Source: Myxococcota bacterium (lineage in GTDB: Bacteria > Myxococcota_C > UBA6777). Taken from it: 11,434 bases of DNA. The position numbers were made by a program, and so were the translations under genes. Shown piece after piece: positions 1 to 6,846 of this stretch. The stretch covers positions 1-11,434 of the forward strand of contig CAUJFU010000206.1 of the NCBI GenBank assembly GCA_963169055.1. Reading direction: 5' to 3'. The notes under the pieces are model-generated. The model was not told the origin of the DNA. It searched no databases and worked only from the letters and a program-made list of their open reading frames with translations. How positions within the stretch are numbered: the stretch's first letter is position 1; every line of letters begins with the position of its first letter.

Positions 1-5
1 GATAT

Positions 6-12
6 CTCCTTT
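6..12 (-). promoter_or_regulatory. Ribosome-binding site of a gene beyond the left edge
   Basis: On the minus strand the last bases of the window read AAAGGAG followed by ATATC and then the edge. This is a near-perfect Shine-Dalgarno sequence, so a start codon is expected within a few bases outside the window. It lies about 50 bp downstream of the helicase stop codon, in the same direction, with no terminator-like hairpin between. The helicase is therefore probably the first or an internal gene of an operon whose next member is not visible here. Confidence 0.6.
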
Positions 13-58
13 GCGTGGGGGACAAATCAGGCGGAGAAAAACAAGGGTGTGTGTGCGA

Positions 59-3000
59 TCATGCGAGGAAAGCAGCCGCGACGACTTTGATCGAGAGGGT
101 TGTCCAGCGACCTTCGGCGGCGCGTTCATTGGAGCGGGCAGCATCGAAGTCAGGAGAGACTTGCACGAGTTCAAGTTGCGCGTTGGAGGGGGTAATACAC
201 TTTTTCTCGTCGAGGTCTTCCCTCCACGTGGGGCCAGCGATGTCAAGAAAGAAAGTCTCGAAGTCTTCTTGCAAAAAGCGTCGGGGTTGGAGAGAGACAA
301 ATTGCAGTGCGCTTTCGAACTCGCGCTCGTCGGCATCTTGAAGGACGCGGTGGTTTTCTGGGGGAGTGAGCAGGGTCAAGAAAAACTTGAGTTTTTCGCC
401 GATGGATTGGATGTGTTCGCGCCCTTCGGTTGTTTTGTAAAAGAGGTTGGTCTTGATCTCGTTTTGGACGGCGGTTCGGGCTTTTCCGCAGAGGGTGCGA
501 AAGTCCGCAGTGGGGTTGGGTCGTTTTTGTTGGTTGAGTTCGGCGGCTCTTTGTCGGATCTGTTCGTTGTGTTGGTCGAGATAGCTTTGTTGGAATTGTT
601 GGAGTCTCTGTTGAAGGGTTTCGAGGGAGAGCCGCCATGCTTTGGCAGAGAGGGGGGGGGCGTTGCGGTGGGCTTGTCGTTGTTCGGCATCTTGGAGAGA
701 CAAGACGACGGCTTCGAGGTCATTTTCGAGGGGGAGGAGGGAGGCGGCGGGGATGGAAAGGCTTTCAAAGATCGGCAATCCCAAGCGTTGACCGCGCTCA
801 TCGAAGGGTTGGATCTCGATCGTGATCTTCCAGCCTCCTGCGGCGATGTCGTCGGCATAACCGCAAGCCACCACAGGTTGCGGAGGGGTCTTGAGGTCGA
901 GACGTTGTGTTTTTGTCCAGACTGCAAGGTGACGGATGCCTTCCATCCAAGCGCCTGCTTGTTCGTTGATCTCATCGGGGAGGGTTTGTTTTTCAAGAAG
1001 TTCTTGTTGGCGCTGTTTGAGGAAAGCGGACAACTGTTCTTTGTATGCGTCATCATCGGGGGAGTCGCCTCTTTTTTTACGGATCTCCTCGATCAAGTCG
1101 CGCAATTCGTAGAGCAAGAGTTCGTCGAAGTGGGTGTCTTGGATGGCCGATTCGGCCTTTGTCTTGAGTTTGTCGCGCAAGGCGATCTCGTTTTCGATGG
1201 CGCTTTGGCTCCAACAATAAAAGATATCGACGATCTTGGGAGAGTTGGGATTGTTGGGATCTTTGAGTCGTCCGCCGCCGCGTCGATCGATCCGCCCGAT
1301 CCGTTGTTCGATCACCATGGGATTCCAAGGCAGATCCAACTGAAACAGCGCGGTGGCATCCTGCAAGTTTTGTCCAACGCTGATGGCTTCTGAACCGACC
1401 AAGATCTGGACTTCTCCGCCAAACTTTTTGATCTCGTCGGCGGTTAGATGTTGTGCTTTGGGAGAAAAGGCTCGCAAGAGCAGAGAGCGGTCGACGCTTT
1501 TGGCGCGTCTTTCTTGGACGAGCAGACGGGCGTAGCGCTCTTTGCTTGGAAGAGAGAGCGCGGCCTCCCACTCGGCATCGGTCAAGGGCTTGGGCTGGTG
1601 CGTGTTTGGATCATACAACCAAGCGCCATCTCCACCGATGGCAAGGCCGATGCGCGCATCCGAGGCGCTTTCGATGGCGCGCAAAAAATAGATCAAGGCG
1701 GTGTCTGTATAACCCGCCACCAAGACAAGCTTGCGTTGATTTTGGTGGTGAAGGTGCAACAGTTCGCCAACATACGAGCCTTTGGGTGAGCGGATCTCTA
1801 GGGGGAGGCCGATCCTCTTTTGAAGGTCGGCAAAGAGAGATTGATCGGGAGCGACTTCGGCTTCGATCAGGCGGTGAACAGCCTGTTTGATGCGGTTGTC
1901 ATCGAGCTGTGCAAAGAACGCTTGAAGGTTGCCATAGCGTGCTTTTTCGTGCGCTGTCATCAGATCTTCGTCGACTTCTTCGATATCCTCTATCTGCATC
2001 GCGTTGAAGTTCAGGCGAAGGTATTGTTTGTCCATCCATGCCTTGAGGTCATCGCGTGGGTTTTTGGAGGTATAGGCGATCTGGACAAGCTCGATCTCGA
2101 AGAGGCGAAGGCGCTGGAGGACGTTGTGCAAAGAGACGGCGAGCGCAAAGAAAGAGCTTTCAGCGCGCTTGTAGAGTTGGATCACAAAGGAGCGGTGAAG
2201 ATTGGAAAGCGGGATATCGGTGAGATGTTCGGGGGGATGGGGATAGGTGGAGGCGACAGCGCGTTGAAGCGCTCGAAAGGGTTCACGATACGACAGAAAA
2301 GCCGCTTCGAGGACGCGCTCAAGCCGATCAAAGAAGGCGTCATGTTGGGGACTGGAAGGCAACGAATAGGGGGTGATTTGACGGGAGGGGAAGTCGATTT
2401 GGCGTTGATAAAGGCGTGCGATCCGATGGCGGGTTCGTTGGACAAAGGTCTCGCCAAAAATGGCCCGATATTCGTTGCGTGGGAGTTCGACAAAGGTCTT
2501 GGCAGCGGTCGTGGGAGTGCCGACAAAGTATTCGAGATGCTTACGGGTGGGAGGCATACCCAACAGCGGATAAGGCTCCCAAAGCATCCGTCCATCGTGC
2601 CAAGCCAACAAGATGTAATTGAAGATATCCTCGCGGGTATTGTTCCAAGGCGTAGCACTGACGAGCAAAAGCCGCGCCTTGGGATGCCTTTGTAAATGCG
2701 TTCGCAGATACGACCACATCTTATTTTTTCGTGATCGCAAGATCTCGTGGGCTTCTTCGACAACCAACAGATCAAACGGCGCGAGTACGGCCAATGCCTT
2801 GGCTTCGTTGTGGCGTTCCAAGATGTGTCGATTTTGGTAAGAGACGATCCCTTCGGGCATACGGATACCTTTGCGGTCGGCCTCCCATTGGGCGAACAGT
2901 TTTTTCGGAGCGATCACCACAGCCTTTTGGATCTCTTCAATGCGGTACAGATACCACGCAGCGCCGAGCGAAGTGACGGTTTTCCCCAAACCGACGCTGT

Positions 3001-4360
3001 CGGCCAAAAAGGCAAAACGTAGCTGCAACAAACGTTGTGCGAGAGCGAGCACACCACTTTCTTGTTCGGGAGCGGGCGACAATCTACGCAACGCATCCGC
3101 AGGAAAGGCAGGTTCATCGACATAAACGCGTGTCATATCAATGCGCTGACGATACAGCCGCGCCAAAAAGTCCAGATAACGCGCAGCAGGTTCCAATCTC
3201 CGCGCACGTCCAGCCTCCCACACTTCCCGCAACCCTTCGATGGCAAAGGTGGGCGGTGGGGCGCTTTCTCGACGTGTCTCAAGGGCTTGCAGCAAGAGTG
3301 TGTTGGGTTCCTCAGCTTCTTCCCAACGCGCCTCAAACCACCCCATCACCGAACGCAAAGTGTGGCGGTCGTCCACATAAGCGTTCAACTCCAGATTGCC
3401 GTGATGAAGCAAGCCCGGCCCCGTCACGTTGGAGCTACCAAGGATCATCGCTCCTTGTGGAAAGCCTTGTCGGTCGATCCACCGCCAACCGAGATAAAGC
3501 TTTGCGTGCAAAAAGGCGTGTGGATACACGCGGATCGCCAACCGCTGTTCTTCAACGGCCTGATACAGCAGATCGGCATCGCTGGATTGTCCCCGTTGAT
3601 CGAGTTCGCAAAGAAAGACTTGCTCCAAGAGTTCTGCCGTAGCACGATCCGCCTGACCACTAAACAACAACCGCAGCTTTCGGATGTGCTGGTTTTCCAA
3701 CAACCGCAGCAAGTACACCAAACCTTTTTTGTAGAGATACCCCGTGGCGATCGCGACATTCGGCATGGCTTGCTCTGCTTGATCGGTAAATTGCATCAAA
3801 AACCGCTCAAGCAGCCGATCCATGCTCTTTTCGGGATCGGTGTTGTCTGCGATCCGCTCTTCGGGGTCTAACACCACACGCGGCAACGCATGAAGAAACA
3901 GCACCTCCTCCACATCCCCCACCCGATGTGCCTCTTCGCTCTCTGTCAGATACCATCCCCCTTCCAAACCAAGATCCGCACAAAGCGCGTTGGCTTGGGC
4001 GAACGAGAGGCCCTGTACCCACGCGCAAGAAACTCCCCCCTGTCCTACCCGAACCACACGCAACAGAAAACTGGCCACCCGCAACCCAAAACGTTCTTCG
4101 GCTCTTTGTATCACAACATCATGTGCTACCCCTTGCTCGGCGATTTGTGCCTGTGTCCCTAGCCCTAGGTTTTGCGATCCTTGTGTACGCAAAGAAAAAA
4201 GCGTGGCAGGCAAAGCCCATCCTTTGGGGGGAGGCTCTTGGAAAAATAGCGGGGTCTGAGAAAGCCGTTTGTGCGGTCGCAGCGTCAAGCGCACCTGACT
4301 CTTTGCCTCACCCAACGGCGGAAATAAGATCTCGCAATCGCTCCATTCCGTTCGTTCCAT
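59..4360 (-). CDS. PLD (HKD)-domain / SNF2-family helicase fusion protein, putative defence or DNA-processing translocase
   Basis: This 1433-residue protein is intact from ATG to TGA. Residues ~175-345 look like a phospholipase-D/HKD nuclease-type domain, with HAKLYLG (H285, K287) followed by GSSNVT (308-313) and NLELN (322-326). Only one HxK motif is evident, so activity may need a dimer. Residues ~440-1050 form a superfamily II helicase of the SNF2/RapA type. Motif I is SVGLGKT (455-461, K460). Motif II is EEAH (535-538), with Glu replacing the usual Asp of DEAH. Motif III is SAT (568-570), and motifs V/VI are GSEAISVGQNL (989-999) and QRIGRIDR (1019-1026). The two lobes are separated by a long helical insertion (~660-870). 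The C-terminus (~1060-1433) is charged, Gln/Glu-rich and partly coiled-coil-like. AGG lies 8 bases before the ATG. SNF2-like proteins with PLD domains recur in prokaryotic defence islands (DISARM uses separate SNF2 and PLD proteins), so defence is likely but inferred. A run of nine C occurs at codons 1234-1237. Confidence 0.85.
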   Translation of the reverse strand: MERTEWSDCEILFPPLGEAKSQVRLTLRPHKRLSQTPLFFQEPPPKGWALPATLFSLRTQGSQNLGLGTQAQIAEQGVAHDVVIQRAEERFGLRVASFLLRVVRVGQGGVSCAWVQGLSFAQANALCADLGLEGGWYLTESEEAHRVGDVEEVLFLHALPRVVLDPEERIADNTDPEKSMDRLLERFLMQFTDQAEQAMPNVAIATGYLYKKGLVYLLRLLENQHIRKLRLLFSGQADRATAELLEQVFLCELDQRGQSSDADLLYQAVEEQRLAIRVYPHAFLHAKLYLGWRWIDRQGFPQGAMILGSSNVTGPGLLHHGNLELNAYVDDRHTLRSVMGWFEARWEEAEEPNTLLLQALETRRESAPPPTFAIEGLREVWEAGRARRLEPAARYLDFLARLYRQRIDMTRVYVDEPAFPADALRRLSPAPEQESGVLALAQRLLQLRFAFLADSVGLGKTVTSLGAAWYLYRIEEIQKAVVIAPKKLFAQWEADRKGIRMPEGIVSYQNRHILERHNEAKALAVLAPFDLLVVEEAHEILRSRKNKMWSYLRTHLQRHPKARLLLVSATPWNNTREDIFNYILLAWHDGRMLWEPYPLLGMPPTRKHLEYFVGTPTTAAKTFVELPRNEYRAIFGETFVQRTRHRIARLYQRQIDFPSRQITPYSLPSSPQHDAFFDRLERVLEAAFLSYREPFRALQRAVASTYPHPPEHLTDIPLSNLHRSFVIQLYKRAESSFFALAVSLHNVLQRLRLFEIELVQIAYTSKNPRDDLKAWMDKQYLRLNFNAMQIEDIEEVDEDLMTAHEKARYGNLQAFFAQLDDNRIKQAVHRLIEAEVAPDQSLFADLQKRIGLPLEIRSPKGSYVGELLHLHHQNQRKLVLVAGYTDTALIYFLRAIESASDARIGLAIGGDGAWLYDPNTHQPKPLTDAEWEAALSLPSKERYARLLVQERRAKSVDRSLLLRAFSPKAQHLTADEIKKFGGEVQILVGSEAISVGQNLQDATALFQLDLPWNPMVIEQRIGRIDRRGGGRLKDPNNPNSPKIVDIFYCWSQSAIENEIALRDKLKTKAESAIQDTHFDELLLYELRDLIEEIRKKRGDSPDDDAYKEQLSAFLKQRQQELLEKQTLPDEINEQAGAWMEGIRHLAVWTKTQRLDLKTPPQPVVACGYADDIAAGGWKITIEIQPFDERGQRLGLPIFESLSIPAASLLPLENDLEAVVLSLQDAEQRQAHRNAPPLSAKAWRLSLETLQQRLQQFQQSYLDQHNEQIRQRAAELNQQKRPNPTADFRTLCGKARTAVQNEIKTNLFYKTTEGREHIQSIGEKLKFFLTLLTPPENHRVLQDADEREFESALQFVSLQPRRFLQEDFETFFLDIAGPTWREDLDEKKCITPSNAQLELVQVSPDFDAARSNERAAEGRWTTLSIKVVAAAFLA
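652..660 (-). repeat. Nine-base C homopolymer inside the helicase gene
   Basis: The plus strand shows nine consecutive G, so the coding strand has nine consecutive C across codons Ala1234-Leu1237. Tracts this long are prone to slippage in bacteria. Gain of one C would move reading into the frame that stops near 243, and loss of one into the frame that stops near 376. Either would replace roughly the last 200 residues with an unrelated tail. The tract is directly visible; its use as a phase-variation switch is inference. Confidence 0.75.
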
Positions 4361-4407
4361 CTGTCCATCCTCAGGTTGAACAACTTAATTCTTTTCCGAT
4401 ATCTCCC

Positions 4408-4435
4408 AGTGTAGCAAGAAAGATTCTTCTAGCAA
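4408..4435 (-). promoter_or_regulatory. Probable sigma70 promoter of the helicase gene
   Basis: On the minus strand TTGCTA (4430-4435) is followed after 16 bases by TACACT (4408-4413). These are good matches to the -35 and -10 hexamers. Transcription would start near 4400, giving a leader of about 40 bases with the ribosome-binding site TGAGG just before the ATG at 4360. The promoter lies about 70 bp from the MITE-like element, so that insertion leaves it intact. Confidence 0.5.
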
Positions 4436-4497
4436 GAGGGCTTTCATCTTCCCCCTTTGGACTCGGCGTTGGAAAAACAAACTTTTATCAAACCGAA

Positions 4498-4679
4498 ACC
4501 AGATAGGACTTACGCGGTTGGGCTTGTGTTGTCGGGTTCCACCCCACGCCCCGCGAGAGGGCGAAGCCCTCTTGACCCCGAGAGGGGCGAAAAGATCACT
4601 GCTTTTCAAACCAACGACGCTCTCGCTTGGAGGGGCGCGAACATGGGTTTTTTTGTCAACTGCGTAAGTCCTAACCAGA
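4498..4679. repeat. 6-bp target site duplication flanking the MITE-like element
   Basis: ACCAGA occurs at 4498-4503 and again at 4674-4679, immediately outside the two ends of the 170-bp element. Removing the element and one copy rejoins CCGAAACCAGA to ATACGCCC. This recreates a junction seen inside the neighbouring 41-bp tandem repeats, which strongly supports the insertion model. Confidence 0.75.
4504..4673. mobile_element. MITE-like non-autonomous transposable element (170 bp)
   Basis: The element starts TAGGACTTACGCGGTTG and ends with the reverse complement of TAGGACTTACGCAGTTG, giving 17-bp terminal inverted repeats with one mismatch (the first 12 bp are perfect). It is flanked on both sides by ACCAGA, a 6-bp direct repeat of the kind left by transposition. 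There is no room for a transposase. The interior is GC-rich and has two adjacent hairpins: AGAGGGC/GCCCTCT with a GAA loop (4556-4572), and CCCC/GGGG with a GAGA loop (4576-4587). It is best read as a miniature element moved in trans by a transposase elsewhere. I do not recognise the parent IS family with confidence. Confidence 0.75.
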
Positions 4680-4680
4680 A

Positions 4681-4844
4681 TACGCCCTTTGCTTTTTCAG
4701 ACAGCTCATCCGAAACCCGAATACGCCCTTTGCTTTTCCAGACAGCTCATCCGAAACCCGAACACGCCCTTTGCTTTTCCAGACAGCCCATCCGAAACCA
4801 GAATACGCTCTTTGCTTTTCCAGACAGCCCATCCGAGGCCAGAA
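4681..4844. repeat. 41-bp tandem repeat array, four units
   Basis: Four direct units begin at 4681, 4722, 4763 and 4804, each starting TACGCCCTTTGCTTTTCCAG or a close variant and ending with CATCCGAAACCCGAA-like sequence. They differ by a few substitutions each. A partial unit follows to about 4850, and an 11-bp unit end (CCGAAACCAGA, 4493-4503) lies on the far side of the MITE. The period is not a multiple of three, so a read-through frame would change phase in each unit; the array is therefore not coding, although an open frame happens to run through it. No strong internal palindrome is seen. It could be a variable-number tandem repeat or a set of protein-binding sites. Confidence 0.85.
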
Positions 4845-4994
4845 CGCCCCCACAACACCCTTCCACCGCGCAAGTCTTCATCCATACGAAAACGCTCCCC
4901 CTTTTCAAGAAAGATATCTCGTGATACGACCTGTCGCCCAAGAACCACTCCCCCAAACCACGTTTCTTCTTTCACAAGAAAGGATGCCGAACAG

Positions 4995-5714
4995 ATGGCA
5001 AAGAACGCTTATCTCCAAGACGAACAGCGGGTCACGCTCGCCGAAGACTTCCTTTTGGCTCTCCAAGATACAAAGTTCCACAACGACACCACAGCAGAAG
5101 AGATCGCCAGCGAGATCAACGAACATCTCACCACACTCAAAGCGTGGAAAGAACAAGAAGCCCAAGCTTCTCGGATGAGCGATGCAGATGCGGTTCTGGA
5201 CGCTTGCTTCCAAGGTTTGGCAAGCCACATCGAAGCGATCCAACGCAAAGCCTTTGTCAAAGGCGAAGAACACACCTACAACCAATCCAAAGCTGTGCAA
5301 AAGAAACTTTTTCCTAAAGGCATCAGCGCCATCATCGAACTCCCCTACAAAGCAGAGGCGGCGCAGACACAAGCCTTTCTTCGTGACGCCAAAGACAGCC
5401 AAGTCGTCGACTTCCTCCAAGCCCACCAACTCGAAGAATGGTTGACTCTGTTTGAAACTTCCCACCAAGACTACATCCTAGCCCTCAACGAATTTCACGG
5501 ATCGAAAGAAGAACGCAAAGCGGTCTCCGAACAAGCGAGCGTCGCACGAAAACACCTCGACAAAACATTCACACGCTTTTTGCGCTACACCCGCGCCAAA
5601 TACCCCGATGGCCATGCGCTCGCCCCTTGGCGTCAAGAACACATCGAAGCCCCTCTCGAACGCGCTGAAGCCGCTGCACTCGCACTCCGCAAACCACGCA
5701 CACCCAAAAAATAA
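4995..5714 (+). CDS. Hypothetical helical protein, 239 residues
   Basis: I do not recognise a family. The product is rich in Ala, Glu, Gln and Lys, has no signal peptide or membrane segment, and looks almost wholly alpha-helical, as for a cytoplasmic helical bundle. Local landmarks are FVKGEEHTYNQSKAVQKKLFP (~87-107, abbreviated here as the FVKG...LFP segment), a following IIELPYKAE stretch (113-121), and a basic Lys/Pro-rich tail RKPRTPKK. The ATG at 4995 is chosen because AAAGGA lies about 10 bases upstream and because the open frame further upstream is made of the non-coding 41-bp repeats. The gene converges on hemH with only 11 bp between the stop codons. It is divergent from the helicase; a functional link to it is possible but unsupported by any motif. 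Confidence 0.7.
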   Translation: MAKNAYLQDEQRVTLAEDFLLALQDTKFHNDTTAEEIASEINEHLTTLKAWKEQEAQASRMSDADAVLDACFQGLASHIEAIQRKAFVKGEEHTYNQSKAVQKKLFPKGISAIIELPYKAEAAQTQAFLRDAKDSQVVDFLQAHQLEEWLTLFETSHQDYILALNEFHGSKEERKAVSEQASVARKHLDKTFTRFLRYTRAKYPDGHALAPWRQEHIEAPLERAEAAALALRKPRTPKK

Positions 5715-5725
5715 CGGCAGACAGT

Positions 5726-6838
5726 TTAGCGTGGGAGAGCTTTGGGTTGGGGGATACCTTGGTAGGGTTGGAATGGGTGGGTGACTTGTCGGCATTGTGG
5801 GTTGGTGCAACCGGGACAACGCATGCTGTATTGAAGCGAGGCGACTTCTTGTTTTTGGAGATGTTGTAGGACGATATCGGCCATTGCTTCGATGAACAGG
5901 GGATCATCGTTGAGCGCAGGAGCGCGGTGAAAGTGGGTCAGTCCGCATTGGTGGGCCAGCTCGCCGTACTCTTGATCGATCTCGACCAACGTCTCGATGT
6001 GATCGGAGGTAAAAGCGATCGGCACCACAAGGACATGGCGATAACCTTTTTCGGGGAGGGCGCGGATCATCTTTTCGGTGCTGGGTCCAAGCCATCGGAC
6101 AGGGCCGACTTCGGACTGATAAGACAGCAGATAACGGTGCCGATATCCCATCGAGCGCATGACGAGATGGATGGTTTCGGCGATCTCTTCGGGATAAGGA
6201 TCGCCGCGATCGACGATCCGCAACGGCAGAGAGTGTGCGCTAAAAAGCAAGACGACTTGTTCGCGCTCTTCTTCGGGGAAAGACGCCAACCCTTCTTCGA
6301 TCTTTTTGACCATCGCCTGAATAAAACCCGCGTGGGTCGGCCAACGATCGATCACGCTCCATGCAAAGGCATCTTGCATTCCCAAACGATCGAGCGCTCG
6401 CCATAGCTCGTTGAGGCTGGAGCCTGTGGTGGCACAAGAAAAGTGCGGATACTGCGTAAAAGCGATGGCACGTTGAACACCATCGTTGCGCATCGCCTGA
6501 AGGGCGTCTTCGCTGAGGGGGGCCGCATAACGAAACGCGATATAGGCTTTGTGGGGGGCGGTTTCGGGCGAAAGGGTGTCGAGCAAACGCACCATCCCGT
6601 CGCCTTGTTTTTGCGTCCACATCTTGATCGGCGAGCCGCCACCGATGGTTTGGTAAAGTTTCTGGACTTTGGGGGTGCGGCGTTTGGCGAGAAAGGGCCC
6701 GAAGACGCTTTGCCAAGGAAGCTGGATGATCTCTCGATCCGCAAACAGGCGCATCAAAAAGGGTTGCACTTCTTCTTGGGTTGCGGGGCCACCGAGGTTG
6801 AGCAGGACAATTCCTGTGGGGGATTTTTTTGTCGGCAT
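5726..6838 (-). CDS. hemH: Ferrochelatase (protoporphyrin/coproporphyrin ferrochelatase) with [2Fe-2S]-type cysteines
   Basis: This 370-residue enzyme inserts Fe2+ into the porphyrin ring in the last stage of haem synthesis. Family landmarks are GIVLLNLGGPAT near the N-terminus (9-20), GGGSPI (67-71), TQYPHFSCATTGSSLN (128-143), FSAHSLP (199-205, catalytic-site His202) and PIAFTSDHIETLVEID (273-288, metal-site His280 and Glu286). Near the C-terminus the motif CPGCTNPQC places Cys341, Cys344 and Cys349 exactly as in the cluster-binding tail of human ferrochelatase. Cys135 in SCATTGSSLN matches the fourth human ligand. A [2Fe-2S] cluster is therefore likely. The ATG at 6838 directly precedes the conserved domain; the frame is open further upstream, but that part lies inside the preceding gene. 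It is the last gene of the operon, 8 bp after the DUF2141 gene. No clear terminator follows. Confidence 0.95.
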   Translation of the reverse strand: MPTKKSPTGIVLLNLGGPATQEEVQPFLMRLFADREIIQLPWQSVFGPFLAKRRTPKVQKLYQTIGGGSPIKMWTQKQGDGMVRLLDTLSPETAPHKAYIAFRYAAPLSEDALQAMRNDGVQRAIAFTQYPHFSCATTGSSLNELWRALDRLGMQDAFAWSVIDRWPTHAGFIQAMVKKIEEGLASFPEEEREQVVLLFSAHSLPLRIVDRGDPYPEEIAETIHLVMRSMGYRHRYLLSYQSEVGPVRWLGPSTEKMIRALPEKGYRHVLVVPIAFTSDHIETLVEIDQEYGELAHQCGLTHFHRAPALNDDPLFIEAMADIVLQHLQKQEVASLQYSMRCPGCTNPQCRQVTHPFQPYQGIPQPKALPR

Positions 6839-6846
6839 GGTTTGGA

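Larger units (their letters stand above)
4361..4994. other. 634-bp divergent intergenic region
   Basis: This gap separates the minus-strand helicase from the plus-strand helical protein. From left to right it holds the helicase ribosome-binding site and promoter (to 4435), the MITE with its target duplication (4498-4679) and the 41-bp repeats (4681-4844). The last stretch, about 150 bp (4845-4994), contains only the ribosome-binding site of the next gene that I can support. I see no convincing sigma70 promoter for the plus-strand gene; a TTCAAG/TACGAC pair near 4905-4930 is spaced too tightly to trust. Confidence 0.6.

Noticed and set aside
11-1393. Long plus-strand open frame (460 codons) opposite the helicase 3' half
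   Set aside because: It is antisense to a clearly coding gene with recognisable motifs, has no good ribosome-binding site, and its composition reflects the complement of the helicase codons.
1820-3871. Plus-strand open frames of 200-290 codons within the helicase gene
   Set aside because: They are antisense shadows without motifs or translation signals.
4385-4447. 20-codon minus-strand frame with a purine-rich site before its ATG, upstream of the helicase
   Set aside because: It overlaps the best helicase promoter, so it would need a second upstream promoter; too short to support as a leader peptide.
4672-4850. CRISPR-like array
   Set aside because: Units are contiguous 41-bp tandem copies with no unique spacers and no cas genes nearby.
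4689-4994. In-frame N-terminal extension of the helical protein through the 41-bp repeats
   Set aside because: The repeat period is not a multiple of three, the translated units are not periodic, and a good ribosome-binding site supports the ATG at 4995.
5715-5725. Possible bidirectional terminator between the convergent genes
   Set aside because: Only 11 bp separate the stop codons and no inverted repeat is visible there.
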